64,000 nucleotides of DNA, taken from the NCBI GenBank assembly GCA_002917775.1, contig KZ627159.1, positions 142,010-206,009 on the forward strand, given 5' to 3'. Positions 11,473-23,100 of this stretch are shown here, piece by piece; positions within the stretch are counted from its first letter, which is position 1, and each line of letters opens with the position of its first letter. The DNA comes from Glaciozyma antarctica PI12 (Eukaryota > Basidiomycota > Microbotryomycetes > Kriegeriales > Camptobasidiaceae). The notes below the pieces were generated by a model that was not told where the DNA came from, searched no databases, and saw only the letters and a program-made list of their open reading frames with translations. Made by a program: the position numbers and the translations under genes.

Positions 11473-11662
11473 GATAAGTTCGATGAGCTCGTTCAGGTCC
11501 AATAGACGTTGACCGATCTGGGACGAGACGAAAATCGGAAACGAAGTTCGGTCGGGGAGAAGTGCCAGTTAGCCGGGCAAAGACAGGGGTTACTTCGTGG
11601 AGCAGCAGGGTAACTACAGAGCGAGAGCGAGGGGATTCAAAGTTTACACAGTCAAGCTCAGC

Positions 11663-14167
11663 TCAAAGTCGCGAAGTCACAGCATCTTCCTTCGCCGCCT
11701 TCACTCGCAAGTCCTTCCTCAAAATCTTCCCCGACGGGCTGCAAAGACGGACCTCGTCAGCTCCGACTCACGTACGAAGAAGCTTACACAAACCTCTTGG
11801 GAATCGAATCGACGAGGAAGACACCGCCACGAAGCCGTTTGTGGCGCGCGACGACTCCGGCGACGAATGCCTCAATCTTGCGTGGCAGGTCCGCGTCCTG
11901 AGCGTGTTCTGCAGCCGGAACGACTGGGAAAGTGGGTTGGTGAGCTAGATCGACTTTACTGGAGCTGAAGTGCTTACCATAAGCTCGAGGAAGCTCAGTC
12001 GCTTGATCCTCGACCCAGACGCCGATGACGGCGCAATCGGCTACGAAAGGGCAAGTGAGGAGGACGGCTTCGAGTCTGCGAAAGCTAAGGTGAGCATTTT
12101 GGAGCAGCGAGGAGAGAGAAAACGCACTCGGCGGGAGGAACTTGGAATCCTGCAAGCGAGCACCGTCAGTCTCGCACCTCGCTGCGAGTTTCGCGAAAAA
12201 CGTACCCTTGACTTTGATCAGCTCCTTGACCCTATCGACAATCGTATAATGGCCGTCCCCGGAGCGAATGCAGACGTCGCCTGCGCCATAGATGAGCTGA
12301 GAAGCCAGCAGACGAACGCGACGACGAACCTGTGGTGAGCCAACCTCCTTCAACGATCGTCTCCCGCGTAGCCTTCTCGTTCGCATGATATCCGCTGCAA
12401 TATTAACCGTCAGCACAATTCACAGCATTCCTCCGAAAACAGCGCACAGCATAATGTTCTGCGCGCCCGCACAAAACATCAGCGAGCTCCTCACGAACAC
12501 CACCCACACCGACTCACCGGTCCCCGAATCCACAGCTCCCCACTCTCACCCGCTCTAACATCCTTCCCCTCGCTATCGACCAATCTCGCCCTCATCCCGG
12601 GCAGCAAGTGCCCACAACTCCCCACCCTAGCCCTCTCCAAATCCGGCAACAACGCCACCGCAGTAGTTTCGCTCATCCCTGCCCCCTTCATCAGTGTGAG
12701 CTCCTAATAGAGAGAGAGGGGGGGGGGGGGGGCGAACCGTAGCCTTGTACGACGGTGATCTTCCCGTCGAAGCGAGATTCGAGGACCGCTTGAAGGTCGG
12801 CAGAGAGGGGAGCAGCGCCGCAGAGGATGTATTGGAGGCTCGAAAGGTCGTATTCTCCCACCACCGGACTCTTGGCGAGGCCTAGAGCGATGGGAGGGAC
12901 GATGAGAGCCGTCTGCGAAGGAGGTTAGCGGGCGAACGAGGTCAGCGGGCGAGGAGGAGGTGGACGGGACGAACGGTGGCGCGGTAGGTTTGGATCGCGG
13001 CGCAGTACTTGGGGAGATCGAATTTCGGCATGAGGACGACGGTTCCGCCGAGGTACATTGTGTGCTGGAGGAGGATGATCATGCCGTCTGTGAGGGGTGT
13101 TCGTTCGTCAGACAGGACTATGATGGGAGAAGCTGGTACGTACACATGTGATAGAGCGGGAGGACGCCCATGACGATGGCTTTCTTGGAGAAGATGGGAA
13201 CGTTCGCGACCTGCTCGACCGGTGAGAGGGGGTTAGAAAAGGTGAAGAGTCACGCACTTGTTGGGAGATGGCGGTAAGATTACTGCGAGAGTGTGTGAGC
13301 TTGGTCTGCTGCTACGAAACAACGAGGCCAACGCACGCATGACTGATGAGAACTCCCTTCGCAAGACCACTGCGAAACATCGAGGATGAGCGAATTCTCC
13401 TGCCACAGAGGAACGAAACTGAGGGGCGCACGTCGTTCCAGAGCTGTACGGCAGGTCTAGCATCTTCGTCAGCCCTCGTTTCCAGCGGAAACTAAACGAG
13501 AGCCACTCACAAGCGACCTTCGTCCCCCTCTCCTCCGCACGTATCTCCACCGCCTCAAACTCCGCACTCTCCCTCAGCTCCTCGGCACTATTGAGCCCCT
13601 CCCTCGCCTCCCCAATCACATAAATCATCTCCTCCGCAATCCCAACCTCCCTCGCCGCAGCCCTCGCAACCCCCACCCCCTCCTCTCCCACCACCACGAG
13701 CCCCGCTCCCGAGTTCCTAAGCTGGTGCGCGAGTTCTGAAACCGTGTAGTTGTTGTTCGCGGTCGTTAGAGTTATTCCGGAGGCGAGGGCGGCGAAGACG
13801 GGGGCGGCGTAGACGGGGTAAGAGTTGGGCGCGTAGATGAGGATCGTTCGAGCGGGGTGAGAAGGGGGGAGGGCGCGGGAGAACCCGTCGGCGAACTGAA
13901 GGGAGGACGAGATGAGGGAACGGAAGGTTGTGCTGGCGCCGGTTTCTGTATAGGACGCGTGAGCTTGGAAGAAGGTGGGGGAGCCTGGGGAGCGCACCGG
14001 CGTCGATGAGAGCTGTGGCTTCGGGATCGATACGGGGGTTGTCTTCGAAGAGGAACTGGAAAGCGCCTTTCTGTGAAGGAGCGGAGGTCAGCTCGTTCTG
14101 TCGTGGTGTCAGCTCCACGCACCTGGGACCACAACTCCACAGCTGGGTAGTGGGATTCGTAGATCAT
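11663..14167 (-). CDS. AMP-forming acyl/4-coumarate-CoA ligase-like enzyme B (PTS1 SRL)
   Basis: A tandem paralogue of enzyme A with the same exon logic. It starts at ATG 14165-14167 (MIYESHYPAVELW, aligned with VYTSPYPAVQTW in A). It shows SELAHQLRNSGAGLVVV, the LPYSSGTT adenylation loop split by an intron, GDGHYTIVDRVKELIKVKG, and the end PSGKILRKDLRVKAAKED. The last residues are TSRL, and SRL is also a PTS1-type tripeptide. Both copies therefore appear peroxisomal, although the tripeptides differ. An in-frame extension upstream of the chosen ATG exists (LPARPDA) but has no initiator methionine nearby. Protein-level divergence from A is considerable, so the duplication is not recent. The substrate remains unknown; fatty acids and hydroxycinnamates are the usual candidates. 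Confidence 0.87.
12718..12732. repeat. 15-nt guanine homopolymer
   Basis: An uninterrupted G run follows a GA-rich stretch inside an intron of ligase B. A shorter G run is found near 19,642-19,651. Runs like these are error-prone in sequencing and may also form G-quadruplex structures. Confidence 0.9.
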
Positions 14168-14524
14168 CGCGTCGGGGCGAGCGGGCAGTCCCAAGTCGTG
14201 GAGCAGAGAGGTGGTCTGGCGTTGAGTCCTGCGGTCAGCTCGAGATGAGGAGGAGGAGGAGCTACCCCACCGGAAGGTGGAAACCCGGTCAAGCGGGACA
14301 GGGGTCTCACCTCCTTCACTTCTCTCGTTCCCTTCGCGCTGCAGCACTCGGTAGAGCTTCCTGAAATCCAAAGTTGATCAATATTATCGAGTGGAGAAAG
14401 AGAGAGAGAGCACCTCCTCCGCCCAAATTCGCTGACCGAAGTCGACACCGCATCCCCAAACGACAAGCGAAAACGAAAAGGTTGCAGCAGACTCTCACAC
14501 CTTCAAAAGCACTCCCCCCACCAA

Positions 14525-15910
14525 CTACTTCCCTCCATCGTTCCTTCCCCTCTTCTTCGCCCTCGTCGCCGCTCCCTGAGGGCTCTTCATCCCCTTCGCC
14601 GACGCCGGTGCCGGTCCCGAATCCACCTCCATATCATCCCCCAGGTTCGCACTCGACGTCGGGCCCAGCACGTTCCCCTTTCCCACAAACTGCTTCAACC
14701 CACCCACCGCGCTTCCAACCGTATCTTTCCACCCTCCCCCGTTGCCCTCCTTCTCCTTCCCCTCCTTCGCCTTGCCAACCTCCGCCACCATCGTCTGCAC
14801 CCTCTGCTCGTAATCCGCGCGCCTACCTGCGTCGTTGACAGCGTTCGCAGCGATCGAGGCGAGGTGGTGATCGAGGGAACGGAGGAGAGTCCCGATCGTC
14901 GAGAGCCACGCCGTGAGGGCCGAAGCGAGGGTCGGGACCGAGTGGGCCTTTGGCACAGTGGTAGGGGAGGGGTCGAGGTCCATGGGCTGCTCGTCGGCGG
15001 GAGGGAGGGAGGGAGAGGGCCGCACGTCTCGACCGAGCGAGGTCGTCACTTCGAGTCGGGCCTCCTTTTGGTCGAGGCGGCCGGAGAAGATGGACGAGTA
15101 GAAGGCGTCGATGATGAGGTCTTCGAGAACGGGGATGGAGGGGAGGTCGAGCGTCGAGAGGAGGAGGGTGTAGTGGATGATCTGCGGAGCGAGGTTCAGC
15201 TCGTGGCTCGACGCGAGGAGGGAGTCGAACGCACCCTGTTGTCCATCGCGAGCGACAAGATCGTAAGCTGCTTAAGCTTGGTCTCTTGTGCCTTGGTGAG
15301 CGTAGGTAGGGAAGCTTGCTTCGCTGTAACGACCGGCACCGTCAGCTCTCCCCCAGGGCACCGCACGAAGGCCAACGCACCAGCATAGTCTCCCCAAGTC
15401 CCGTACGCGAAGATCTCCAACAGCTCATGGCTAGAAGCATATTGCTCGCTCGTAGCAAGCTGTAATCACCCTCGTTAGCTCACTCCTGCCTACACCGAGA
15501 GGAAGCACGACGCACGTCCTTGATCCCCTGCAGCTCCAGCAACTCGGAGAACACGTACACGCCCGGCGCGCCCATCGCCTGTCCAACGAGGTTCGCGACG
15601 CTTGCTCCGCGAGCAGATTTGGCGAGGAGGATGAAGGGCTGTGAGAGGGAAGGGGGACGTCAGCACCAGCTTGGGCGGAGGGTTGGGTTGGGTTGAGGTG
15701 GTGACTCGTCTTCCTGAATCCCTGCGGTACAGCTCCTACGCCTTCCTACGATCCAGACACCTTGAACCTGCAGCCGACTTGAGTACGCACCTCGAGCTTC
15801 GGCGGCAGGCCAAAGGAAGGTCCCGCAGGTCCAGCACTCGGCGCCTTGGTGATGACGGGGGCAGTGGCCTTGCTGTCGTTGATGGCAAAGTCTCCTGCGT
15901 CGGTTTCCAT
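14525..15910 (-). CDS. csn7: COP9 signalosome complex subunit 7 (PCI domain)
   Basis: Exons start at ATG 15908-15910 (METDAGDFAIND). The recognisable PCI core includes the segment TKAQETKLKQLTILSLA at about 15,240-15,310, a hallmark of CSN7, followed by YTLLLSTLDLPSIPVLEDLI and AFYSSIFSGRLDQKEARLEV. The C-terminal part is a coiled-coil-prone stretch with basic residues ending RAKKRGRNDGGK. CSN7 is a scaffold subunit of the COP9 signalosome, which removes NEDD8 from cullins and so regulates SCF ubiquitin ligases. Its presence among F-box-like genes is probably coincidental. Introns carry ctgac/ctaac branch sites. The length is in the range expected for the family. Confidence 0.88.
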
Positions 15911-16113
15911 CGTGTTCGAGGTTGAAGGATGGTGGTGGGCGAACAAGAGGCGCCGACGGCGCTACCTCTCTTGACCGCCTCCCGCACCCACGCTACAGCT
16001 GGCGACTCTCAGCTTACCACTACTTGCTTCTCGTAAGTCTTATGGACCTTCCTACTGACTTGCTCAGCTTCTCACGCGTCCTTTCGATCAGAAGCCGCCG
16101 CTCCATCATCGCC

Positions 16114-17700
16114 ATGCCATAGCTCTTAGATCTCCTCCCTCCGAATCCAGCCTCCCCTCTCTCCCAACCCTTCTCAGCTTGCCTACAGAGATCAAGGCCT
16201 ACATCGTTCGATTTGCAAAGGAGCAGGACGACGCTTTCTGCGCGCGAAGGCTACCGCTGTCGAAACTGGGCCCCGAAGAGGAGGAGCTGGCGGTTCGGAT
16301 CAGCACGCTGGGGGTTACGGGGTGGCACGGGAGGAGCTTGAATGCTCTATTCATGGTGAACAAGGAGTTCAGCGGGCTGGCGGGCGCTCATCTCTTCAAG
16401 GTGCGCCTTTCGCGGTTGTTTACGAAGGGAACGCCAAGCTGACGATCCTTCGTGGGCAGAGACTCCGCGCCAGCAGATGCACAGCTCCAGCATTCACCTT
16501 CTTCGTCCTCCCCCACCACTTCCGATCCTTCCTCCATCTCGACTTCGACTCGAACGCCTCCAAAGACCAGCTCCAACGCGCCCTCTCCCATTGCCCCACC
16601 CTCACCTCCCTCCACTCCATCACTCTCTCCCAAGCCGCCGCCCTCCGGCTGTTAGGAATCAGATCCGAACTCGTCGAGGAGCCAGCTGCGGACGAGGACT
16701 GTCCCTACCATCTAGCGGCACTTCGCGTCGTAGGCCGCAGGATCAGGTCGCTCTCGCTGGCGAACTTCGACGCGCGGGAATCCATCCAACTCATCGAGTA
16801 CTTCGAGCACCTTCGAGAGCTCAAACTCTCGGGTCAACGCTTTGGGGACTCGAACGGCGATGGCCTTGCGGACGTCGTTTGTCGCCTGGGACTCGAGCAC
16901 CTCAGCTTGGACAAGAGTCGCGTAGTTCCCGCCGACTCGGGGGCTCTCGATCGTCAGTGGTCGGAGTTTAGTTGGAACAGCGCCACCTCCCTCCAGAGCC
17001 TCTGAACCAACGCCGAGACGTTCACGTTTAGCGATCGGACCTTTTTGGACGCGATTGGAAGGCAAGCCCCCGTGCTGGAGGTTCTCCACCTGGAGATGGA
17101 CGAAGGCGCAACTGGCGCAAGCGAGGAGACCCCGTTGCTGAGTTTCCGCATCTGCTGGTGCTGCACCTGCGAGGATTCACCCGCGCCGTACTCGACGTCA
17201 ACCAGCTCTTTCGGGCGCCCCGCCTTCGACACTTGCACCTCGAATTCGACAGAACTCCGCCCTCCGCCGACGACTCTTCCCTCTCTCGCCTACTCGATCG
17301 GCATCCGTCAGCTCGCACAACCATATCTCTGGCCCACATATCGCCAGTCGTGGCTCGACCCAAGATGGACACCGATTTTCAGGCCGCTTGCGTCGCACGC
17401 GGGATCCACGTACACGCTAGTCCCACCTTCGTCTACGACACTTTCTGGTCCGTCACTCGCGAGACGGGAGCGGCGAACGAGGAGACGAAGACGCAGGACG
17501 TTCGGCGGCTTCGCAAGTTGATCGACGAGGTCCTCGAATTTGGTATATTAAAGACGGCGAGGCTGGAGCGTGAGGAGGACTTGGAAGGAGCGGTGGAGAT
17601 GGCGGAAGGACTGGCGGCGGTGAAGGGGAGGATGTTGCTGGGAGAGAGGACTGGAACACGATCGTGCTTTTCTGTAAACTCTCGCGCTCTTCGGACGTGA
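16114..17700 (+). pseudogene. F-box-like/LRR paralogue 2, decayed
   Basis: This is homologous to the genes at 777-2318 and 30,932-32,525, sharing LPTEIKAYIVRFAKEQ, WHGRSLNALF and the intron after HLFK (donor gtgcgc, branch ctgac, acceptor cag). Several lesions are visible. No ATG is in frame with the N-terminal motif; the nearest ATG (16,114) reads M-P-stop. An in-frame TGA lies at 17,003-17,005. A frameshift falls around 17,130. About 20 bp containing the stop codon seen in paralogue 1 are missing near 17,641, so the last frame runs into shared 3' flank and ends at 17,700. The 20-bp loss and missing start cannot be simple one-base read errors, so I call it a pseudogene, although some of the other lesions might be. 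Confidence 0.72.
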
Positions 17701-18425
17701 GCTCGTGCTGCTCGCTGCTGCGAGGGTTGGAGAGATGAATTTTGAAACGCTTTCGAGCGAAACCCGGGCGGAAGAAGGCTCTGAAGAAGGTCGCTCCCGC
17801 CTGCGACGGGAGAGCCAACTCGTTGAGATCAAACGCGCGTTGCAAATCACAGATTACTACGGGGAAGTGGACAGATAGCGATAAATAAAAGTACTACGAC
17901 AGAGAGGTGGAGAGAGAGAATGAAGGCGAGAGGGCAACTACAAGCGTGTGTTCGGAGGGTGTTCAGAGGGTCTGTGAGGAAGGAGGCGTCAGCGAGTTCA
18001 CAATACCGCCAGCTCGAAAGGACGCACGAGGAGCTTTGGGACTGAGAGGACGAGCAGAGGCGGCCTTGGAGATGCGGTGTGGTTGATCTGAGGGAACGAA
18101 GCGGTCAGTCGTTGCTTGCGAGCCAGCAAACGAGAGACTCACAAGTTACGAGACTGGAGGTGACCGCGGAAACGGTTGAGGTACGCTGGAAGCGATACGG
18201 AATGAACCTCTGCGAAAGATGCGTCAGAACTGCGAAAGATGCGTCAGAATCGCTTGCGAAGGAGCGAGCGAACCGAGAAAGGACGTACGAAAGCTCAACG
18301 AGGAGCTTCTGGTGGCGACCCCGGGAGCATAATTCGTCCCATCAGGAAGGCCCTTCGCACGAAGCGGTATGAGGCAGGAACGACGAGCGAAGAGGTCGGG
18401 CGAGGGCGCTTCCAGCGTGGGCTAG
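17641..18425 (-). repeat. right arm of an inverted duplication (left arm about 1-795)
   Basis: Read on the minus strand, this segment matches 1-795 on the plus strand almost base for base, with short indels (for example a 6-bp gap in the left arm near 120 and a 20-bp tandem insertion in the right arm). It covers the tail of the uncharacterised gene, the intergenic flank and the extreme 3' end of the F-box-like gene. The arms lie about 17 kb apart in inverted orientation. Confidence 0.88.
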
Positions 18426-19995
18426 GATCGACTGATCCAGGTTTCATCCCGCTGTTGCCCTCCTGTGCTCGTTCTTCGTCGTCGAACGGCCTGTCGCATT
18501 GGTGGCGATGGAAAGGAGGTCAATCTACGTTCGAGGAGCAGTCAGCGATCGCGCAAAAAGGGAGAAGCGGGAAGAGGACGCACCGATGAGCTGCAATCCC
18601 TCGCTGACGATCCCTGGTGACCGCAGTCTCTTCGGGGATCGTCCTTCGCTTCTAGTAGAATCGCCTCGGAACGATTCGTGCCTAGAGCGGTGATGGTGGG
18701 GCCCGATTTCGTCTGCGAAAAGGACCGGACAGGCACGGTACCAGCACCGACGCGAACGTCGAGCCTGTGCCCTTCTGTCCGTGTCCTCGGTTGCTCGTGG
18801 ACATGGCTGGGTTACCGGCGAGGTAGGGAGGTGGAGGTGGGAAGTTTGAGTTGGCGGAAGACTGCGAGAGAGAGCGAAAACGTCAGCATCTGTTGTTGCG
18901 AGCGGGGACGAGAGACTTGCCCGTCTTGATCGCTCCCATCAATGGAAAACGTGGTGATCTGCTTGTAGAAGCTGTAAAAATCTGAATCGAATGAGAAGTT
19001 AGCTTCGCTCCATCGCGGAGACGAGAGGGGGCACGTACGCGACGCGTGCGAAGCTCGGTCGAGTTTGAGAAGATCTTGCCGACGTTGCTCGTGAAGTGGC
19101 TAGAGTGCAAGCGAGATGGAGATGCAGAGGATTCGAGTCGGGAGGAGAGACGAGGGAACGAGTGGGGAGAGTCTTGATGATGTGTCGAGAAAGCTGCGAC
19201 GCGAGGGGTTAGCGAGCGTCGTTGGTAAGAGATCTGGAAGAAGACGTACCTGATTGATTGGTTGATTAAGCCCGAGCATCCCGCTTGCGAAGGAAGGCTG
19301 CATCGGCTCGCGAGGAGTTGAGCGACGCCAGAAGGGAGTGTGCGGAAAGTGCGCGCTCGGGCAGCGAGGGGAGGACGATGTCGCCAGAGGACGAGAAGCT
19401 CCTTGGGCCTTCGTCGGTGGTGGTGAAGGTAGGTAGGTTGACTTTGAGTTGAGGTGTGGGGGTAGGCGCGTTGATGGTCGTCGCGACCGGCGAACTGGAG
19501 GTGGCGTCGCTCGCGATGAGGGAGTGGTTCGGCGACGAGGTAGGTCCAGATGGAGGTGGGAGAGTCGGTGAGGCGCATGGAATCGAAGAGGGTCGAAAGC
19601 GCCGGGATGATAGTAGGGATGGCCTTGGTAACGGGAGGGGTGGGGGGGGGGTCGGGCAAGGTCTTCCTCCGCACTCCGAGTCGCCTCGTTTCTGAAAATA
19701 TGTCGCCGAGATGATGAATGACCTGGAGGCGAGGAAAAGCAAGTCAGCGCTGTGAGACTCGCGAGCGAATAGACGAGCGACGAACCGACGGGGAACGCAA
19801 GACGACCTTGAGGCATGACGCGAAGGAAGACTCGACGAATCTGAGGGGGACGAAAGTCAGCGGAAGGCGTGAAGACAGGGTGAACGGACGACGTACAAGT
19901 TCACATACGTATCCAAGTATCGAATGAAGAGCGATGAGGGAGGCCGAAAGGAGAGGGGTATCCTGAATTCCGTGTTCGTATGTGTGCTGTGGCAA
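17938..19995 (-). CDS. uncharacterised multi-exon gene (right copy of duplicated tail)
   Basis: A run of short exons with well formed donors (gtgagt, gtacgt, gtgcgt), ctgac branch sites and cag acceptors points to a real transcribed gene. Exact exon phases could not be settled. Readable segments include HTYEHGIQDTPLLSASLIAL near 19,950, TLFDSMRLTDSPTSIWTYL near 19,570-19,620, and LPAYLNRFRGHLQSRNL near 18,130-18,190. The TAG at 17,938-17,940 closes the last exon. The final 0.5 kb is duplicated in inverted orientation at the left window edge. It may be the 3' part of the same gene as 20,147-23,155, because a plausible intron (gtgagttctcg...ctgcag) links them. I recognise no domain and do not assign a function. 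Confidence 0.4.
18210..18249 (-). repeat. 20-bp tandem duplication covering a branch site and 3' splice site
   Basis: Two perfect adjacent copies of ctgcgaaagatgcgtcagaa are present. On the coding (minus) strand each contains a CTGAC branch motif and a cgcag acceptor, giving two tandem 3' splice sites. The left-hand copy of the duplicated gene tail (around 175-195) has only one unit. Confidence 0.85.
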
Positions 19996-20146
19996 AGCGA
20001 TCAGCGAGAGAGCGGGAGAGCAACGCGGAAAGGCGTACTTTTATATCGAAATAGCACCAGAGAGATGAAGATGACCGAACGAAGGAGACTCAGCTGCAGG
20101 AAGGCGGAATCAGCGAGGGCAATGCGATAGCGAAGGCAGCGAGAAC

Positions 20147-23100
20147 TCACCACACCTCGTGCGCCGTCTTCCTTCGCTTTGCAGCCGAGTGGGCAAAGTA
20201 CAGTCCTCCAGAATCGAAGCGCCCAACGAGAAGCCTCGCGAACTCGCAACGCCGCTTCCTTCCGCTACTCAGGCTGTTTGTGAATTGGTCGAAGCACGAG
20301 TCGAGGAACGACGCCGCGGCGTCAACCTCCTCCTCGTCGTCCTCCTCGTCGTCGAAGTCAACGGAAGAAGTCGCAGCGGGGATGTGGGAGAGGGGAGTCG
20401 AGAGGAGGTACTTCGTGTAGCGCGAAGGGAGCGCGGCGAGAGGTCGAGAGGGAGAGGGGAGCTCCTCGAACCTCGCCTCGGCGTCTTCCTCGGCTTCCTC
20501 CTCCTCCTCATCATCCCAGACCAGCTCCCCGTTCGACGGATTTTCCTCGACGGTGACGCATCGCTCGAGCTCGTAGAAGGTCGAAGAGGAGACGTCGAGG
20601 TGGTCGAAGGAATGAGGTTCGTTCGACTCGTTCGATTCGGTGGCTTCGTAGTCGTCCAAGTCGTCGAAGGTGTTGACAGACGCTTGTTGAAGGAGCTTGG
20701 CGAGGTGCTTTCCCGCTCCGAGTTGAGCCAAAGCCATGGGTTGCCACAACGCCATCCAGTCGTTGATGTCCTCGGTGTCGTCCCACATCTCGCTCCCCTC
20801 TAACCTCGAAGCTCGCAGCATCGGCAGCGCTGGGAGTCGTCCGAGTCCTCTTGCGCGGTCCATCGACGAACTCCTCCGCGATCTCGTCCTCCTCGTCCTC
20901 GTCGCTGCGACGCTTCCTGGAGATTTCGATGTCGCAGACAACGACAATGCAGGGATCTTCCTTCATCCTCTTGTGAAGTGTCTCAGAGGCCGGCTCCTCG
21001 CACTCGTCGTCATCGCTGCGACGCTTGGTGGAAGTCTGGGGGAGCTCGCGGACGACGGTGCGCTCCTCGCAGCCCGGAGACGAGGTCGTTGGGCTGAAGA
21101 AGGTGGCGCAGGAGGGCAAGAAGACGATGGGGAGGGGAGTAACGGTGGCGTTAGTGATGGAGGGGCGGAGAGGGGCGATAGGGCGAAGTGGCGAGGTGAA
21201 GTGGAGTGGCGTGGCGAAGCTATCGATCTTCGAGTCCTCCTCGCAATCCATCTCCATCTCGACCTCGACGATATGCTGTCCAGCAAAGCAACTCGAGAGC
21301 TCGTAGCCCGAACTCGACGACCAAGACCCTTCCGGGACTGGCAGCGAGGGGGCGAAGGCGATCGTCGCTTCGCAGGAGACGGCGGTCGGCGGGGTGGCGA
21401 GGAAGGTCGGGAAGGTCGGGGAGGTCGAGAACGCGAGGAGTGTTTCAGAAAGGGGAGGGACAAAGGAGTAGGTGGTAAGCGAGGGAGCTTCGACGCTCCA
21501 GGGAAGGAGTGGCGAGGAGGGAAGAGGAGCGAGCGAGCTCGTGCGATCCTCGACCTCGGATTCGTGCTCCTGCTCTCGCTCGCGATCCAGCCTCGAGTAT
21601 CCTCCGTCAATTCCAAATATTTTGCTCGGTTGTGGAACGTCGGGGATGAAGCGAGGCGGGTCGGCGGGGAGGGGAAGAGGAGAGGACGTGCGAAGGACGA
21701 AAGTTGGAGTCGTGGAAGTGGCTGGTGCGGTATCGAAAAGGGCGACGAAGAGTAGCTCGGCGAAAATGGGAAGGTCGAACTCGAGGGGAGGGACGAAAGA
21801 TTCCATGAGGGGGTCGAAGGGGAGCTGGGCGGGATCTGCGACGGCCTCGACGCCGGCTTCGAGTTCTGGCGTCGCAGCGAGGTAGTGGTCCGTTCCTGCC
21901 TCGTCAGACACTTCCTCCTCAACGAGCGCGAGGCTACTCCTCTCGTCCAGCTCCACCTCAGACTCTGCGGTAGGGGAATCGAACGCGCCGCTCGAGGTCG
22001 CCAGCCAACCCTTGCAGGCGAAGGCGGTATTCGCAGGCGACGTTTCTGCCTTCTCGACGACCGAAAAATATCTCCATCGATGCGCCAACCGCGTCCTCCG
22101 CGTCCTGTTGAGCCGGGGAGATCGTCTCCGCAGGGGATGCGACACGGGCGACGCGAACTGGGATGCGGGAGGGAAGGACGAAAGTGGCATCGGGTCGACG
22201 GCGGAGGGAGTAGTAAGAGGGAGGAGGAGAGTTCTGGGTCGAGGGGAAGTGCGAGAGGCGGCTGGGAGAGGGGGAGGAAGTGTGCTGATCGAGGAAGACG
22301 TCCAAAGTTGGCAGGTCCGAGTCCTCGTCGTCGTCCCTTCCAGCTTCCACCGTCGAGTTGGGGGCAGCCGGAAGAGGTGGAGGAAGTCGGTGACAGGAGT
22401 GGGATGTCAATGGGGGAGGAAGGCGAGCTTCGCATGGGGCCGATTGGGATGGGTTCCGAGGCGATGGTGAGAGCGATTTCGATGAGATCTTGCGAGGAGG
22501 TTGGGCGTTTTTCGGGGACCTGAGGGAGACAAACGTCAGCTGAGAACGCCGAAGCTTCAAGGAGAAGCGTACCTGAAGCGTTGGGGCAGAGACTTGAAGT
22601 GCGAGGCTCGCGACCGAGCCCCGGGAGACCGTGCGAGCTTGACGAGTGAAGAGGCGGTAGAGGGCGTGCGAAAAGGCAACGGGGGCGGGGAAGATGGCGG
22701 CGAACATGTCGAAGGTCGACGCGGTAGGCGAGGAGGTGCTGGTGCTGTCGGAGCCGTCGAGGGCTCGCGATGCCGAGGAGAGGTCGCCCGCTCCAGTGGA
22801 GGTCGTAGTCGATGAGCTAGACGTTTCCGGCGAGACCTGTGACCCGGGGGAGAACAACGTTAGCCGCCGATCAAAGTCGCGTCGAACGTTGGAGGTGGCG
22901 GAATGTGATGAGACACGAAGTCGAGAAAGGGCGACGTACCTTGGACAGGACAAAACGGGCCGCGTTGTAGGAGACGACTACGGTGATGGCTGCTCCGACG
23001 ATGGCGCAGTCGGTGGTGAGGGAGATGGTGGACCTGCTGAGCCGGACTGCAGTGGCGGCGAGCATGGCGAGTTTGAGCGAGCTTGAAGCTGCTCGGTCGA

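Noticed and set aside
1-18425. The inverted arms as terminal repeats of a large mobile element
   Set aside because: The enclosed genes are ordinary housekeeping genes, no transposase or integrase is present, no target-site duplication is visible, and the arms contain gene tails. A segmental duplication explains them better.
20736-21755. A 339-codon plus-strand open frame at 20.7-21.8 kb
   Set aside because: Glycine/arginine-rich composition is typical of an antisense shadow, and splice signals around it favour minus-strand transcription.
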